The notes under the pieces: generated by a model
Seen by the model: the letters and a program-made list of their open reading frames with translations, nothing else
What the model was told of the DNA's origin: nothing
Databases searched by the model: none
Made by a program: the position numbers and the translations under genes
Part shown: positions 7,135 to 13,913 of the stretch, piece after piece
How the letters are laid out: every line of letters begins with the position of its first letter
Numbering within the stretch: the first letter of the stretch is position 1
Source of the DNA: Bog-473 sp035552395
GTDB lineage: Bacteria > Actinomycetota > Acidimicrobiia > Acidimicrobiales > RAAP-2
Reading direction: 5' to 3'
DNA length: 20,683 nucleotides
Assembly: GCA_035552395.1 (NCBI GenBank)
Contig: DASZLL010000056.1
Coordinates: forward strand, 1-20,683

Positions 7135-7620
7135 CTACCTCCGGGCGGCCTTCCGAGCCGGTGCCTTACGCGCCGCAGTCTTGCGAGCCGGTGCCTTCCG
7201 GGCCACGGTTTTGCGAGCCGGTGCCTTCCGGGCGGGCGCCTTCTTGGCAGGTGCCTTGGCCGGCGTTGCCGCCGACTTGCCCGCCGCCGCGACGGCAGCG
7301 TCGTTGGTCGGGTAGGCACCCTTGGCGAGCTTGGGTGCCTTGGCCGGCGCCAGGACAGCGTCCTTGAACGCCTTCACGGGCGTGATGCGAGCCTTTTTCG
7401 AGGCCTTGATGCGGATCGCCTCACCCGTGGCGGGGTTGCGACCCATGCGGGCCGGACGGTCGACCTTGACGAACTTGGCGAATCCAGGGATGGAGACGGG
7501 CTCACCCTTGGACACGACAGCCGTGACGACATCGGTGAACCCTTCCATGACGGATACGACGGTCTTCAGTTCGACGTCGGACTGGACCGCGACTGCTCTA
7601 GCTAGTTCTCGCTTGTTCAT
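7135..7620 (-). CDS. hupB: HU-type nucleoid DNA-binding protein with Lys/Ala/Pro-rich tail
   Basis: The 161-residue protein has a complete HU domain at 1-90. It opens MNKRELARAVA, has the strand VSIPGFAKFVKV, the DNA-arm signature GRNPATGEAIRIKASKKARI (60-79) and the closing helix FKDAV. A linker follows, then a histone-H1-like tail (about 115-161) built of PAKKAPARKAPARKTVARK-type repeats. This two-part layout is that of mycobacterial HupB and other actinobacterial HU proteins. The domain bends DNA, and the tail adds affinity and compaction. ATG 7620 gives the classic HU start. ATG 7629 (MAPMNKR) and an ATG at 7659 are in frame, and none has a clear ribosome-binding site. A VOC-fold gene lies upstream on the same strand. 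Confidence 0.93.
   Translation of the reverse strand: MNKRELARAVAVQSDVELKTVVSVMEGFTDVVTAVVSKGEPVSIPGFAKFVKVDRPARMGRNPATGEAIRIKASKKARITPVKAFKDAVLAPAKAPKLAKGAYPTNDAAVAAAGKSAATPAKAPAKKAPARKAPARKTVARKAPARKTAARKAPARKAARR
7151..7240 (-). repeat. 30-bp tandem repeat coding the HU tail
   Basis: The core GAGCCGGTGCCTT recurs at 7155, 7185 and 7215, an exact 30-base period, with a weaker copy further on. In protein this is a 10-residue unit of the type KAPARKT(V/A)AR. The multiple of three means that unit gain or loss changes tail length without breaking the frame. Confidence 0.7.
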
Positions 7621-7746
7621 GGGCGCCATTGTGGCCGACGCGCGCCCATGAATGCACATCTTTCGGAGGATTTTTGGCGCATTTCGTGTTGGCTCGTCCC
7701 CGCGCCGCCCTCGGAACGACCATGCTTCCGGTGTTTCGGGGGAGGA

Positions 7747-8229
7747 CTATGCCGAGAACTGGCCCCAATAGGGCCGGGCTCCATCACGCTTCTCGAGGAG
7801 GATGATCACCGTTCCCCACGGATCGTGGCACCACGTCGTCTTCAGCCCGGCGACATCGGCGATGCCCGCCGTCAGGAACTTGACCCCTCGCCCTTCGAGC
7901 TCGGCGCGAGTGGAGGCGATGTCGTCACAGATCATCCCGACGTGGGTGATGCCCAACTTGGTGACGACGGGGTTGGGTCCGGCGGGACTGATTCCGGCCG
8001 CCGGATACTCGATCAGCTCGATGACGCGGTCGTCTTTCCCAAAACCCACGATTGCCCCGGTAACGATCACTGGAGGCCGCACCAGCTCACCCATGTCGTG
8101 TTCGATCTGGTCGCCCTCCATCGTGTACGGGGGCGAGAGCACCACCAGACCAAGGACCTCGGAGTACCAGCGAACGGCCTCTTCGATGTCGGGAACGCAG
8201 ATGGCCGTGTGGGCGAGGCCGGTAAGCAT
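7747..8229 (-). CDS. VOC-family (glyoxalase-fold) metalloenzyme
   Basis: The 160-residue protein has two beta-alpha-beta-beta-beta modules. It starts LTGLAHTAICVPDIEEAVRW and has YSEVLGL, VIELIEYP, then GITHVGMICDDIASTRAEL and the closing HDPWGTVIILLEK. The four expected metal ligands of a glyoxalase/epimerase site are present at H7, E71, H96 and E146. The overall form resembles methylmalonyl-CoA epimerase and lactoylglutathione-lyase relatives. The substrate is not determined. ATG 8229 is chosen because the family begins right at this methionine. A frame extension to 8325 adds 32 residues of no family likeness. It probably forms its own unit, with HU 127 bases downstream on the same strand. 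Confidence 0.83.
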   Translation of the reverse strand: MLTGLAHTAICVPDIEEAVRWYSEVLGLVVLSPPYTMEGDQIEHDMGELVRPPVIVTGAIVGFGKDDRVIELIEYPAAGISPAGPNPVVTKLGITHVGMICDDIASTRAELEGRGVKFLTAGIADVAGLKTTWCHDPWGTVIILLEKRDGARPYWGQFSA

Positions 8230-8282
8230 GCGCTCAGCGTACGTCCAGGATCCTCGGGGACAGGGCCGATTGCTGGCTGAAA

Positions 8283-8462
8283 CTAGGTCCAGCGAGCCCT
8301 CTCGTGCTGCAGGCGCTTGTTCCAAAAGCGGGTCTTCACGTGCAACCGGCGCGCGACTTTGCGAAGGAAGATGATGCTGACGAAGAGGAACGGCGCGACG
8401 AGCACGGTGGCTGCGCTCAGGATCGCCAGGCGCAGTTCCCGAGCGGCGCTCCCCCCATCCAT
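8283..8462 (-). CDS. small single-pass membrane protein (59 residues)
   Basis: A short open frame with coherent content: a 12-residue polar start, a hydrophobic helix (LAILSAATVLVAPFLFVSII, about 12-31), and a basic tail (RKVARRLHVKTRFWNKRLQ). This positive-inside arrangement is that of a small membrane protein with its C-terminus in the cytoplasm. Purine-rich AGGACGGTGGG precedes the ATG at 8462; a second ATG at 8458 is in another frame. It ends with TAG 53 bases before the VOC start on the same strand. It is divergent from the membrane protein at 8566. No family is recognised. Confidence 0.5.
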   Translation of the reverse strand: MDGGSAARELRLAILSAATVLVAPFLFVSIIFLRKVARRLHVKTRFWNKRLQHERARWT

Positions 8463-8496
8463 CCCACCGTCCTACTCCCGGCAGTGCGCCGATGAA

Positions 8497-8514
8497 TAGT
8501 GCCGTTTGGCACTA
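8497..8514. promoter_or_regulatory. inverted repeat between divergent membrane genes, possible operator
   Basis: TAGTGCC-GTTT-GGCACTA is a perfect 7-bp inverted repeat with a 4-base spacer. It lies in the 103-base gap between the divergent starts at 8462 and 8566. Its AT content is above that of the surrounding sequence. It could be an operator for a dimeric regulator or a short hairpin. Confidence 0.4.
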
Positions 8515-8565
8515 AGCAACCTTGGCGGCCATGCATTAAGCAGTGTCTGAAGGGGAGGTGGCGAA

Positions 8566-9891
8566 ATGAGCGACCCCGGTCCTGATGACGCTCCGGAGGG
8601 TGCCGCGACGGTGACGACCGAGGCCCCCGTCAAGCGGCCGCGGGTGCCCCGGACGAGGCGGATCATCGCGTGGGTCCTCGTCGTGTTGGCTTCGCTGCTG
8701 ATCCCGATCTCGGTGCTCTCGGCGTGGGCGATCACCACCGTCACCAACACCGACCAATACGTCTCCACTATGGCGCCACTGGCGAGGAACCAAGTCATCA
8801 TCGAGCACTTGGCGACGAGGGCGACCGACGAGCTCTTCTCGACGATGGTCGTGCAGAACAAGATCACGGACGCGCTCCCGCCGAAGGCGAAGCCTCTCGT
8901 GGCGCCGGTCACGAATCAAGTGAAGGGCTACGTGCACGGCGTGGCGCTCCGGGTGTTCGAGAGCCCGAAGTTCGGCCAGTTGTTCGATGCGCTCAACCGC
9001 CGGACACACGACACCGTGGTTGACATCCTCAGCGGCAAGCAGACCCCACTGACCAAGGCACTCGGAAAGAGCGGCCAAGTCGTCCTCAACCTGACGCCGG
9101 AGCTGAACCAGCTCATTGACACGTTGAACGCGCGCGGCGTCACCCTCTTCAACCCGGTCAAGCCGATCCTGACGCAGAGCAGCGGCCTCGGCTTGACCGT
9201 GGTATCGAAGGCGCAGGTGTCGAAGTTCGCCGGGTTCTTCAATACCTTGGTGACCCTGGGGTGGGCGGTGCCGGTGACGGCCGTGGCCTTGGGCGTCTTG
9301 GGCATCCTGATCGCCGTCGAACGCCGCAAGACGCTGCTGCGCCTGGCCGTCGGGGTCGGCTTCTTCACGCTCGTGCTGCTCGGTTTCCTGGCCTTCGGGC
9401 GCACGACCTTCCTGAAGCAGGCGGGATCGCACAATTTCAACGTGCCGGCGGCGGGGGCGGTGTGGGACACGTTGCTGCGCTTCCTCAAGCAGGACCTGCG
9501 CTGGACGATGTTGGCCGCCTTCCTGGTCGCGCTCGGGGCGTGGGTCGCCGGCCCGGCACGCTACGCGGTGTGGATCCGCACGAAACTCGTGGCGGGTGGC
9601 CGTTGGGTGGTCCGCCAGGTGCGGGCCGTTACGTCGGGCGCCGGGCAGGGACTGGCCGCCTCGTCCGCGGCTCGAGGGACCGGCGCGTGGATCGCCGAGC
9701 ACATCAAGGGCCTGCGAGTCCTCGGCGTGGCGATCGCCGGGCTGATCGTCCTCCTCGGGGGCAACCTCTCGGGTTGGGACCTTTTGATCCTGGTGATCGT
9801 GGAGGCGGTGTATCTCGTTCTCCTGCAGCTGGTGGCGCACTGGGCGCGGCTGGTCGCCGGCTCTCGCACTGAGCGGCCAGTGCCGGGCTGA
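8566..9891 (+). CDS. multi-pass membrane protein with large external domain
   Basis: The 441-residue protein has a polar, basic cytoplasmic start (1-32) and a first membrane helix (about 33-58, IIAWVLVVLASLLIPISVL). A soluble region of about 165 residues follows (60-224), with helices such as NQLIDTLNARGVTLF. Further membrane segments lie near 225-250, 258-280, 313-335 and 383-427, giving roughly six. The layout (one helix, a large outside domain, then a helix bundle) is common among uncharacterised actinobacterial membrane proteins. No catalytic motif is seen. ATG 8566 is preceded by GGGGAGGTG at good spacing. The final residues are short and polar. Confidence 0.82.
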   Translation: MSDPGPDDAPEGAATVTTEAPVKRPRVPRTRRIIAWVLVVLASLLIPISVLSAWAITTVTNTDQYVSTMAPLARNQVIIEHLATRATDELFSTMVVQNKITDALPPKAKPLVAPVTNQVKGYVHGVALRVFESPKFGQLFDALNRRTHDTVVDILSGKQTPLTKALGKSGQVVLNLTPELNQLIDTLNARGVTLFNPVKPILTQSSGLGLTVVSKAQVSKFAGFFNTLVTLGWAVPVTAVALGVLGILIAVERRKTLLRLAVGVGFFTLVLLGFLAFGRTTFLKQAGSHNFNVPAAGAVWDTLLRFLKQDLRWTMLAAFLVALGAWVAGPARYAVWIRTKLVAGGRWVVRQVRAVTSGAGQGLAASSAARGTGAWIAEHIKGLRVLGVAIAGLIVLLGGNLSGWDLLILVIVEAVYLVLLQLVAHWARLVAGSRTERPVPG

Positions 9892-9942
9892 CCTGCGGGG
9901 CCGACCGGCCGGACCTAGCTTGGCCAGCGGGAATTCGGGTTG

Positions 9943-9958
9943 CGGCCCGAGAGGGCCG
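9943..9958 (+). terminator. hairpin with GAGA tetraloop
   Basis: CGGCCC-GAGA-GGGCCG gives a 6-bp stem closed by a GNRA-type loop, 52 bases after the preceding stop codon. A perfect 12-base palindrome (GGGGCCGGCCCC) follows at 9964-9975. No T-tract is present. Confidence 0.4.
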
Positions 9959-10010
9959 TCGACGGGGCCGGCCCCACAAGCGTGGGTCATCGAGGACTGG
10001 GGGAGGCGCG

Positions 10011-10682
10011 ATGGTCGAGGATCGGGGCAACGTCGAGTCGTTTGACGAATCGGCCACGGCGTTCGAACGCAGACAGCACCGGGCACGCGTCGTGCAGATC
10101 GTGCTCGGTTGCCTGTGGATTCTCGATGCGGTGCTGCAGTTCCAGCCGCGCATGTTCGGCCCGGACCTGGTCAAGCAGATGATGCTGCCGATGGCCCAGG
10201 GGCAACCCGCGCCGGTGGTCTGGTCGATCACCAACCTCGCGCATTTCGTCGAACCGGACGCGGGCGTGTGGAACTTCTTCTTCGGCGCACTCCAATTGGG
10301 AATCGGCGTGGGGATGTTGTTCCGCCGCACGGTGAAGCCGGCCATCGTCGCCATGACGATCTGGGCTTTCGGCGTGTGGTGGTTCGGCGAGGGGTTCGGC
10401 ATGCTGCTCACCGGTGCGGCATCGCCGCTTACCGGCGCCCCGGGCGCGGTCGTGCTCTACCCACTGGTCGGGTTGCTGGTGTGGCCCACCCGGCCCGACT
10501 CCGCTGCGGACGTGGCGCCCGGCATCGCATCGTCCGCCGCCGCGACTGGGCCGTTGGGTTCCGGCGCCCCGCTCCTGGCCTGGTCGGGGTTTTGGGCGCT
10601 CTCGGCCGTGCTCTGGCTCTTCCCGGCCAACCGGGCCGGCGGGTCGCTCGGGTCCACCCTACGCACGGCGGCCGGCGGATAG
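10011..10682 (+). CDS. N-terminal part of an actinobacterial multi-pass membrane protein, ended by an internal stop
   Basis: The 223 residues include about five membrane helices: VVQIVLGCLWILDAVLQF, WNFFFGALQLGIGVGMLF, a helix with FGVWWFGEGFGMLLTG, AVVLYPLVGLLVWP and FWALSAVLWLFPA. From memory, actinobacterial homologues open with the same QRVLG.LW.LDG.LQ.QP.MF pattern and the same GEG.G.LLTG..SPLTGAPGA segment, but run on without interruption. Here the frame meets TAG at 10680-10682, and the same frame then continues as the second half. ATG 10011 has a strong ribosome-binding site, GGGGGAGG. The product may be an unstable fragment, or the gene may be broken. It could also be a sequencing error. 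Confidence 0.75.
   Translation: MVEDRGNVESFDESATAFERRQHRARVVQIVLGCLWILDAVLQFQPRMFGPDLVKQMMLPMAQGQPAPVVWSITNLAHFVEPDAGVWNFFFGALQLGIGVGMLFRRTVKPAIVAMTIWAFGVWWFGEGFGMLLTGAASPLTGAPGAVVLYPLVGLLVWPTRPDSAADVAPGIASSAAATGPLGSGAPLLAWSGFWALSAVLWLFPANRAGGSLGSTLRTAAGG
10680..10682 (+). other. in-frame TAG splitting one membrane-protein gene
   Basis: Before the stop the frame reads TLRTAAGG and after it PGWYAHFERSLGNALP, in the same phase, with no shift. In family members a residue is expected at this point of a G-x-PGW stretch, so one base change (for example GAG to TAG) explains the break. TAG ends other genes normally here (HU, PRC-barrel), so recoding is unlikely. Confidence 0.65.
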
Positions 10683-10745
10683 CCGGGGTGGTACGCCCAC
10701 TTCGAGAGGTCGCTCGGGAATGCGCTCCCGCACAACGGTTCGGTC

Positions 10746-11984
10746 TTGCCGTGGGTGCTGGCCGGTGTGTCGCTGGTTGTCGCGGCAGGGCCGCCGCTCA
10801 GCCGTCGCCCCCGGCCGTTCCTCGTCGCCGGGGCGGGGCTGCAGGCGATCTTCTGGGTCACCGGGATGGCCCTCGGCGGGATCCTGACGGGCATGGGCAC
10901 GGACCCCAACGCCGCGCCGCTCGTGGCGCTGCTCGCGTTCGCCATGGTGCCGACGCTGCACGCGGTTCCGGCGAGCGCGCCGGGTCGCGTCTTCCTGAGC
11001 CGCCACCCCGTGGCCGGCGCGACGACCTCGGTGGCCGCGCTGGCCGTCCTGGTGCTCAGCTCGACCTATCCCATTGCCGTCGCGTCGGCGTCGGCGTCGG
11101 CCTCGGCGTCGGCGTCGGCCTCGTCGTCGGCCGAGTCCGGGGCGGGGGGTGCCGCGCACGCATCGGCAACAGCGCCGGCGATGACCGGCATGGCGATGGG
11201 AGGCTCGGCCTCATCGCAAAACTCGCACGCCGCCAAGGCCGCCAAAACCGCGAAGGGCGGGCTGGCGATCCCGGGCATGGACGGGCAGGTGGACCCGAGC
11301 TGGCACTACACCGGGCCCTCCCTGCCCGCCCAGGAGGTCTCGGTGCTGACCACCGTGTACAACGAGACCGAAAAGGGTCATGCGATGCAAACGCCCAACT
11401 GCGCCACCGCACCTACCGGGGCAGAGACGGAGGCGGCGATGCAGCTGGTGCAGACGACGAGCTCGGCGGTCGCCAAGTACAAGGACATCAACGTGGCGAA
11501 GGCCGCCGGGTACGTGCCGATCACCGACCCGCGCTATCCAGTCGTCCACTACCTGAACGCGTCCTACATGCGCAGCAAGTACGTCCTCGACCCCAACCAC
11601 GTGCAATCTTTGGTCTACGCGTTCACCCCCGACGGCCCGGTCCTGGTGGCGGCGATGTACCTGATGCCGCGGGTGGGGGATGAAGGCCCGATGCCCGGTG
11701 GGTGCCTGACGCAGTGGCATGCCCACACCAACCTGTGCACGGGAGGGGCCACGGGCACGATTTCGGGCTTCCAGACCGACGGCGCCTGCCCCGCGGGTGA
11801 GAACACGTTGTTGACGCCCGAGATGCTGCACGTCTGGCAGGTCCCGGTTCCGGGCGGGCCACTCACGATGGACCCGACCGACCAACAGGTCGTGGAGGCG
11901 GGGATCATGGCCCAACAAGATGGCCAGGCCCCGGCAACGCCCGGCGCTGTGGTTCCGGCGGTCACGGGGAGCTTCGGCAGCTGA
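10746..11984 (+). CDS. C-terminal part of the split membrane protein, with external Cys/His domain
   Basis: The frame is shown from TTG 10746, a weak start with no clear ribosome-binding site; it is open from 10683. It has about four membrane helices (with FWVTGMALGGILTGMGTDPN, a family-typical segment, and AVLVLSSTYPIAVA). A low-complexity Ala-Ser linker follows, then a Met/His stretch (MTGMAMGGSASSQNSHAA). The external domain of about 230 residues contains YVPITDPRYPVVHYLN, LVAAMYLMP, GGCLTQWHAHTNLC (318-331 counted from TTG 10746) and DGACPAGE. The paired His and Cys suggest a metal site, possibly copper given the Met-rich linker; this is inference. If the TAG is real, whether this part is translated is doubtful. 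Confidence 0.68.
   Translation: MPWVLAGVSLVVAAGPPLSRRPRPFLVAGAGLQAIFWVTGMALGGILTGMGTDPNAAPLVALLAFAMVPTLHAVPASAPGRVFLSRHPVAGATTSVAALAVLVLSSTYPIAVASASASASASASASSSAESGAGGAAHASATAPAMTGMAMGGSASSQNSHAAKAAKTAKGGLAIPGMDGQVDPSWHYTGPSLPAQEVSVLTTVYNETEKGHAMQTPNCATAPTGAETEAAMQLVQTTSSAVAKYKDINVAKAAGYVPITDPRYPVVHYLNASYMRSKYVLDPNHVQSLVYAFTPDGPVLVAAMYLMPRVGDEGPMPGGCLTQWHAHTNLCTGGATGTISGFQTDGACPAGENTLLTPEMLHVWQVPVPGGPLTMDPTDQQVVEAGIMAQQDGQAPATPGAVVPAVTGSFGS
11082..11129 (+). repeat. GCG/GCC-TCG hexamer repeat (Ala-Ser linker)
   Basis: Seven Ala-Ser codon pairs (GCG or GCC followed by TCG), then two further TCG codons, make a 48-base low-complexity tract. It encodes the flexible linker between the last membrane helix and the external domain. 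Six-base units keep the frame if copies are gained or lost. Confidence 0.85.
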
Positions 11985-12139
11985 CACCCCGCTGGCCGGA
12001 GCCGGGCCACAGAAAGGGACCAAAGTCACTGGTTCGGCTGGAAGGGGACTTTTGTACCTACCTCCGGGGTTGCAACAATTGAACACTTACGACAACAGAT
12101 GTGGCAGGCCATGAGGGGGCGGTCACAGGAAAGGTCGAA

Positions 12140-12316
12140 ATGGCAGTAGTCACGTTGATCGTCGGATCGCTCACCTTGTTCGTTGCAGCCTTCGCCACCT
12201 GGTACGCGTTGTGGCACCGCCGGGTCGAGTCCGCTTTCGAGCGCGTCCCCATCGGGAGCGGGCGTGCGGTGCACGTGCTGCGGCGCGACGTCCTCCTCGA
12301 GGGCGACACCCGCTAA
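12140..12316 (+). CDS. small membrane protein (58 residues)
   Basis: The product opens with a single hydrophobic helix, AVVTLIVGSLTLFVAAFATW (2-21), followed by YALWHRR and a polar tail with a few basic residues. Orientation is probably N-out/C-in by the positive-inside rule. ATG 12140 has AGGAAAGG upstream. An in-frame GTG at 12101 is also possible but adds polar residues without a helix. No family is recognised. The 155 bases before it, after the split gene, contain an AT-rich patch (12060-12085) that probably holds its promoter. I could not fix the -35/-10 boxes. Confidence 0.6.
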   Translation: MAVVTLIVGSLTLFVAAFATWYALWHRRVESAFERVPIGSGRAVHVLRRDVLLEGDTR

Positions 12317-12322
12317 TCACGC

Positions 12323-12338
12323 CGCCGGTGCGCCGGCG
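12323..12338 (+). terminator. short GC hairpin after the small membrane gene
   Basis: CGCCGG-TGCG-CCGGCG is a 6-bp perfect stem with a 4-base loop, 7 bases after the TAA at 12316. It is well placed for a terminator but lacks a T-tract. Confidence 0.4.
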
Positions 12339-12419
12339 CGCCAGCAGTTCGGGGCGACGGTGATGATCTCCAACGCCGATTCTTAGCTGGCGTTTAATTC
12401 GCACCTTTACGCTTGGATC

Positions 12420-12764
12420 ATGCCCGTGAGAGCGCGCGTCGCGCTGGTGGCGATCATCGGCGCCGCGATCGTCGGCGGCTTCCTGCCGCACGGCCTTCTG
12501 GCCGGCGCACAGGGCACGGCGACCGAAATGGTGCAAGCGGCGGAAGCCCCGCTGACCGCACTCCCGGGCTGTGTCGACGCCACCTGCGGCAAGGGCAGTC
12601 CCGCACCGCCCGCCCCGGCGCCGACGGCGGCGTTGGCCGGCGTGCTGAGCGGGCTCGCGGTTGTCGCGATCGCCGTCGGGCGGCGACGCCGTCGTCGCGC
12701 CGAGGTCGTTCCGCTCCCGGCCGGCAGTCCGAACCCGCTGCTCCGGCCGCCCCAGTTCTCCTAG
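12420..12764 (+). CDS. small secreted or anchored protein with C-terminal membrane helix
   Basis: The 114-residue product has a signal peptide (MPVRARVALVAIIGAAIVGG, with likely cleavage near 30). A short outside part has two cysteines (GCVDATC, C51 and C56), then a Pro/Ala-rich spacer (SPAPPAPAPTAALAG). A C-terminal helix (about 71-87) is followed at once by RRRRRR (88-93) and a polar tail. This layout, with an export signal, a helix and an Arg stop-transfer, indicates a membrane-anchored surface protein. The two cysteines could form a disulfide, which fits the thiol-oxidation genes just downstream. No ribosome-binding site is evident, so the start at ATG 12420 may be leaderless. No family is recognised. 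Confidence 0.62.
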   Translation: MPVRARVALVAIIGAAIVGGFLPHGLLAGAQGTATEMVQAAEAPLTALPGCVDATCGKGSPAPPAPAPTAALAGVLSGLAVVAIAVGRRRRRRAEVVPLPAGSPNPLLRPPQFS

Positions 12765-12792
12765 CTCCACCGCGCTACCCCGCGTGCTGACC

Positions 12793-12813
12793 CACCGCCC
12801 TTCCGCGGCGGTG
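12793..12813 (+). terminator. hairpin between small anchored protein and DUF929 gene
   Basis: CACCGCC-CTTCCGC-GGCGGTG is a perfect 7-bp stem with a 7-base loop, 28 bases after the stop at 12764. It probably ends the upstream transcript. Confidence 0.4.
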
Positions 12814-12832
12814 CGGGACGCCATTGATCAGA

Positions 12833-12852
12833 GGAGGTCGCGCAAGACCTCC
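12833..12852. promoter_or_regulatory. inverted repeat upstream of the DUF929-VKOR operon
   Basis: GGAGGTC-GCGCAA-GACCTCC is a perfect 7-bp inverted repeat with a 6-base spacer, starting 72 bases before the DUF929 start codon. It could be an operator or a leader hairpin. No matching site is seen elsewhere in the window. Confidence 0.3.
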
Positions 12853-12904
12853 GTGGAGCATTCGGGCCGGCAACCGCCGCGCCCGCCCAATTCAGGAGAA
12901 CGAA

Positions 12905-13912
12905 ATGTCGAAGTCAAACAACCGGCGCGTCCGCTCGGCGCGCCGCACCACCACAACCACCACGCATCCCAACAATTCGAAGACTGCCGCACGAGGTCGC
13001 CCAGGCGGTCGCACTCCGGGTGCGAGCAACGCCACTCACGCGACCGGGAGGTTCCGCTCGCGGCATCCGGTGCTCTCGGCGCTCGTGCCGGTTGCCTTGG
13101 TCCTCGCCGTCATCGGGACCATGGTGATCGTCAAGGCGACGTCCAGCTCGTCGGCGCCGACCGCAGCCGCGTCACAGCTCGCCGCTGGGAACGGGACGGC
13201 GGCTCCATCTGACCCGGGTACGAGCCCGCTGACGCCCAGCGTCGTGGCGTCGCTGAGCGTCCCGGCGGCGACGCTCGACAGCGTGGGCAAGTCCGCTTCG
13301 GTCGTGGCGCCCAGCGCGACCGGCGACAGCCCGATCCTGCGCGACGCCGCCGGCAAGCCGGTCGTGACCTACATCGGGGCCGAGTACTGCCCGTATTGTG
13401 CGGCGGAGCGGTGGGCCATCGCCGTGGCCCTGTCCCGGTTCGGAACCTTCTCGAACCTGTCGGCCACACATTCGGCCGCCAACGACGTCTACCCCAACAC
13501 TCAGACCCTGTCCTTCTACGGGTCGCAGTATTCGAGCCAGTATCTCGATTTCCAGCCGGTCGAGGAACAGACGAATCAAGCGGTGAACGGGACGTATCCC
13601 ACGTTGCAGCGGCCGACGGCGCAGCAGTCCAACCTGCTCGCCCGCTTCGACCAGCAGGGGAGCATCCCGTTCCTCGACATCGCCAACAAGTACGTCGTCG
13701 TCGGGGCGAGCTACTCCCCGCAGGTCCTGGCCGGCCTGACCCAAACCCAGATCGCGCAGCAGCTCGGTGACCCGAGCAGCCCGGTGGCCCAGGCCATCGA
13801 CGGGGCAGCGAACGAGATCACGGCGGCCATCGTCGAGGTGACGGGCCAGCAGCCGACCAGCGTGGCCAGCTCACCGGTCATCGCGTCGATCGCGAAGTCG
13901 CTGGGGGCGTGA
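12905..13912 (+). CDS. DUF929 membrane-anchored thioredoxin-fold protein
   Basis: The 335-residue protein has a basic, Thr-rich cytoplasmic start (1-53), one membrane helix (about 56-78) and a Ser/Ala linker. An external thioredoxin-like domain follows. Its active site is YIGAEYCPYCAAERWAI, with C162 and C165 (CPYC, DsbA/PDI-like), and P255 in GSIPFLDI fits the cis-proline loop. ALSRFGTFSNL and DVYPNTQTLSFYGS are typical of DUF929. The role is thiol-disulfide exchange on the outer face of the membrane, most likely oxidising exported proteins. ATG 12905 has AGGAGA at good spacing. VKOR begins 1 base after its stop, so the two form an operon and probably a redox pair. Direction (oxidant or isomerase) is inferred from the VKOR partner. 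Confidence 0.88.
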   Translation: MSKSNNRRVRSARRTTTTTTHPNNSKTAARGRPGGRTPGASNATHATGRFRSRHPVLSALVPVALVLAVIGTMVIVKATSSSSAPTAAASQLAAGNGTAAPSDPGTSPLTPSVVASLSVPAATLDSVGKSASVVAPSATGDSPILRDAAGKPVVTYIGAEYCPYCAAERWAIAVALSRFGTFSNLSATHSAANDVYPNTQTLSFYGSQYSSQYLDFQPVEEQTNQAVNGTYPTLQRPTAQQSNLLARFDQQGSIPFLDIANKYVVVGASYSPQVLAGLTQTQIAQQLGDPSSPVAQAIDGAANEITAAIVEVTGQQPTSVASSPVIASIAKSLGA

Positions 13913-13913
13913 C

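Noticed and set aside
7151..7240. Regular 30-base repeats considered as a CRISPR or mobile-element repeat.
   Set aside because: There are no unique spacers, and the repeats code in frame for the HU tail.
7083..7319. N-terminal extension of the DUF5522 protein.
   Set aside because: The extension is Arg/Pro-rich antisense of the HU tail repeats; the family starts at or near ATG 7082.
8536..10086. Minus-strand frame of 516 codons over the multi-pass membrane protein.
   Set aside because: Arg/Pro/Gln-rich translation with no motif; the opposite strand has clear membrane helices and a good ribosome-binding site.
10109..11683. Plus-strand frame of 524 codons in another phase through the split membrane protein.
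   Set aside because: Its translation is low-complexity Arg/Gly/Ala, without hydrophobic helices. It is a GC-driven shadow of the frame that carries both halves, not a frameshifted continuation.
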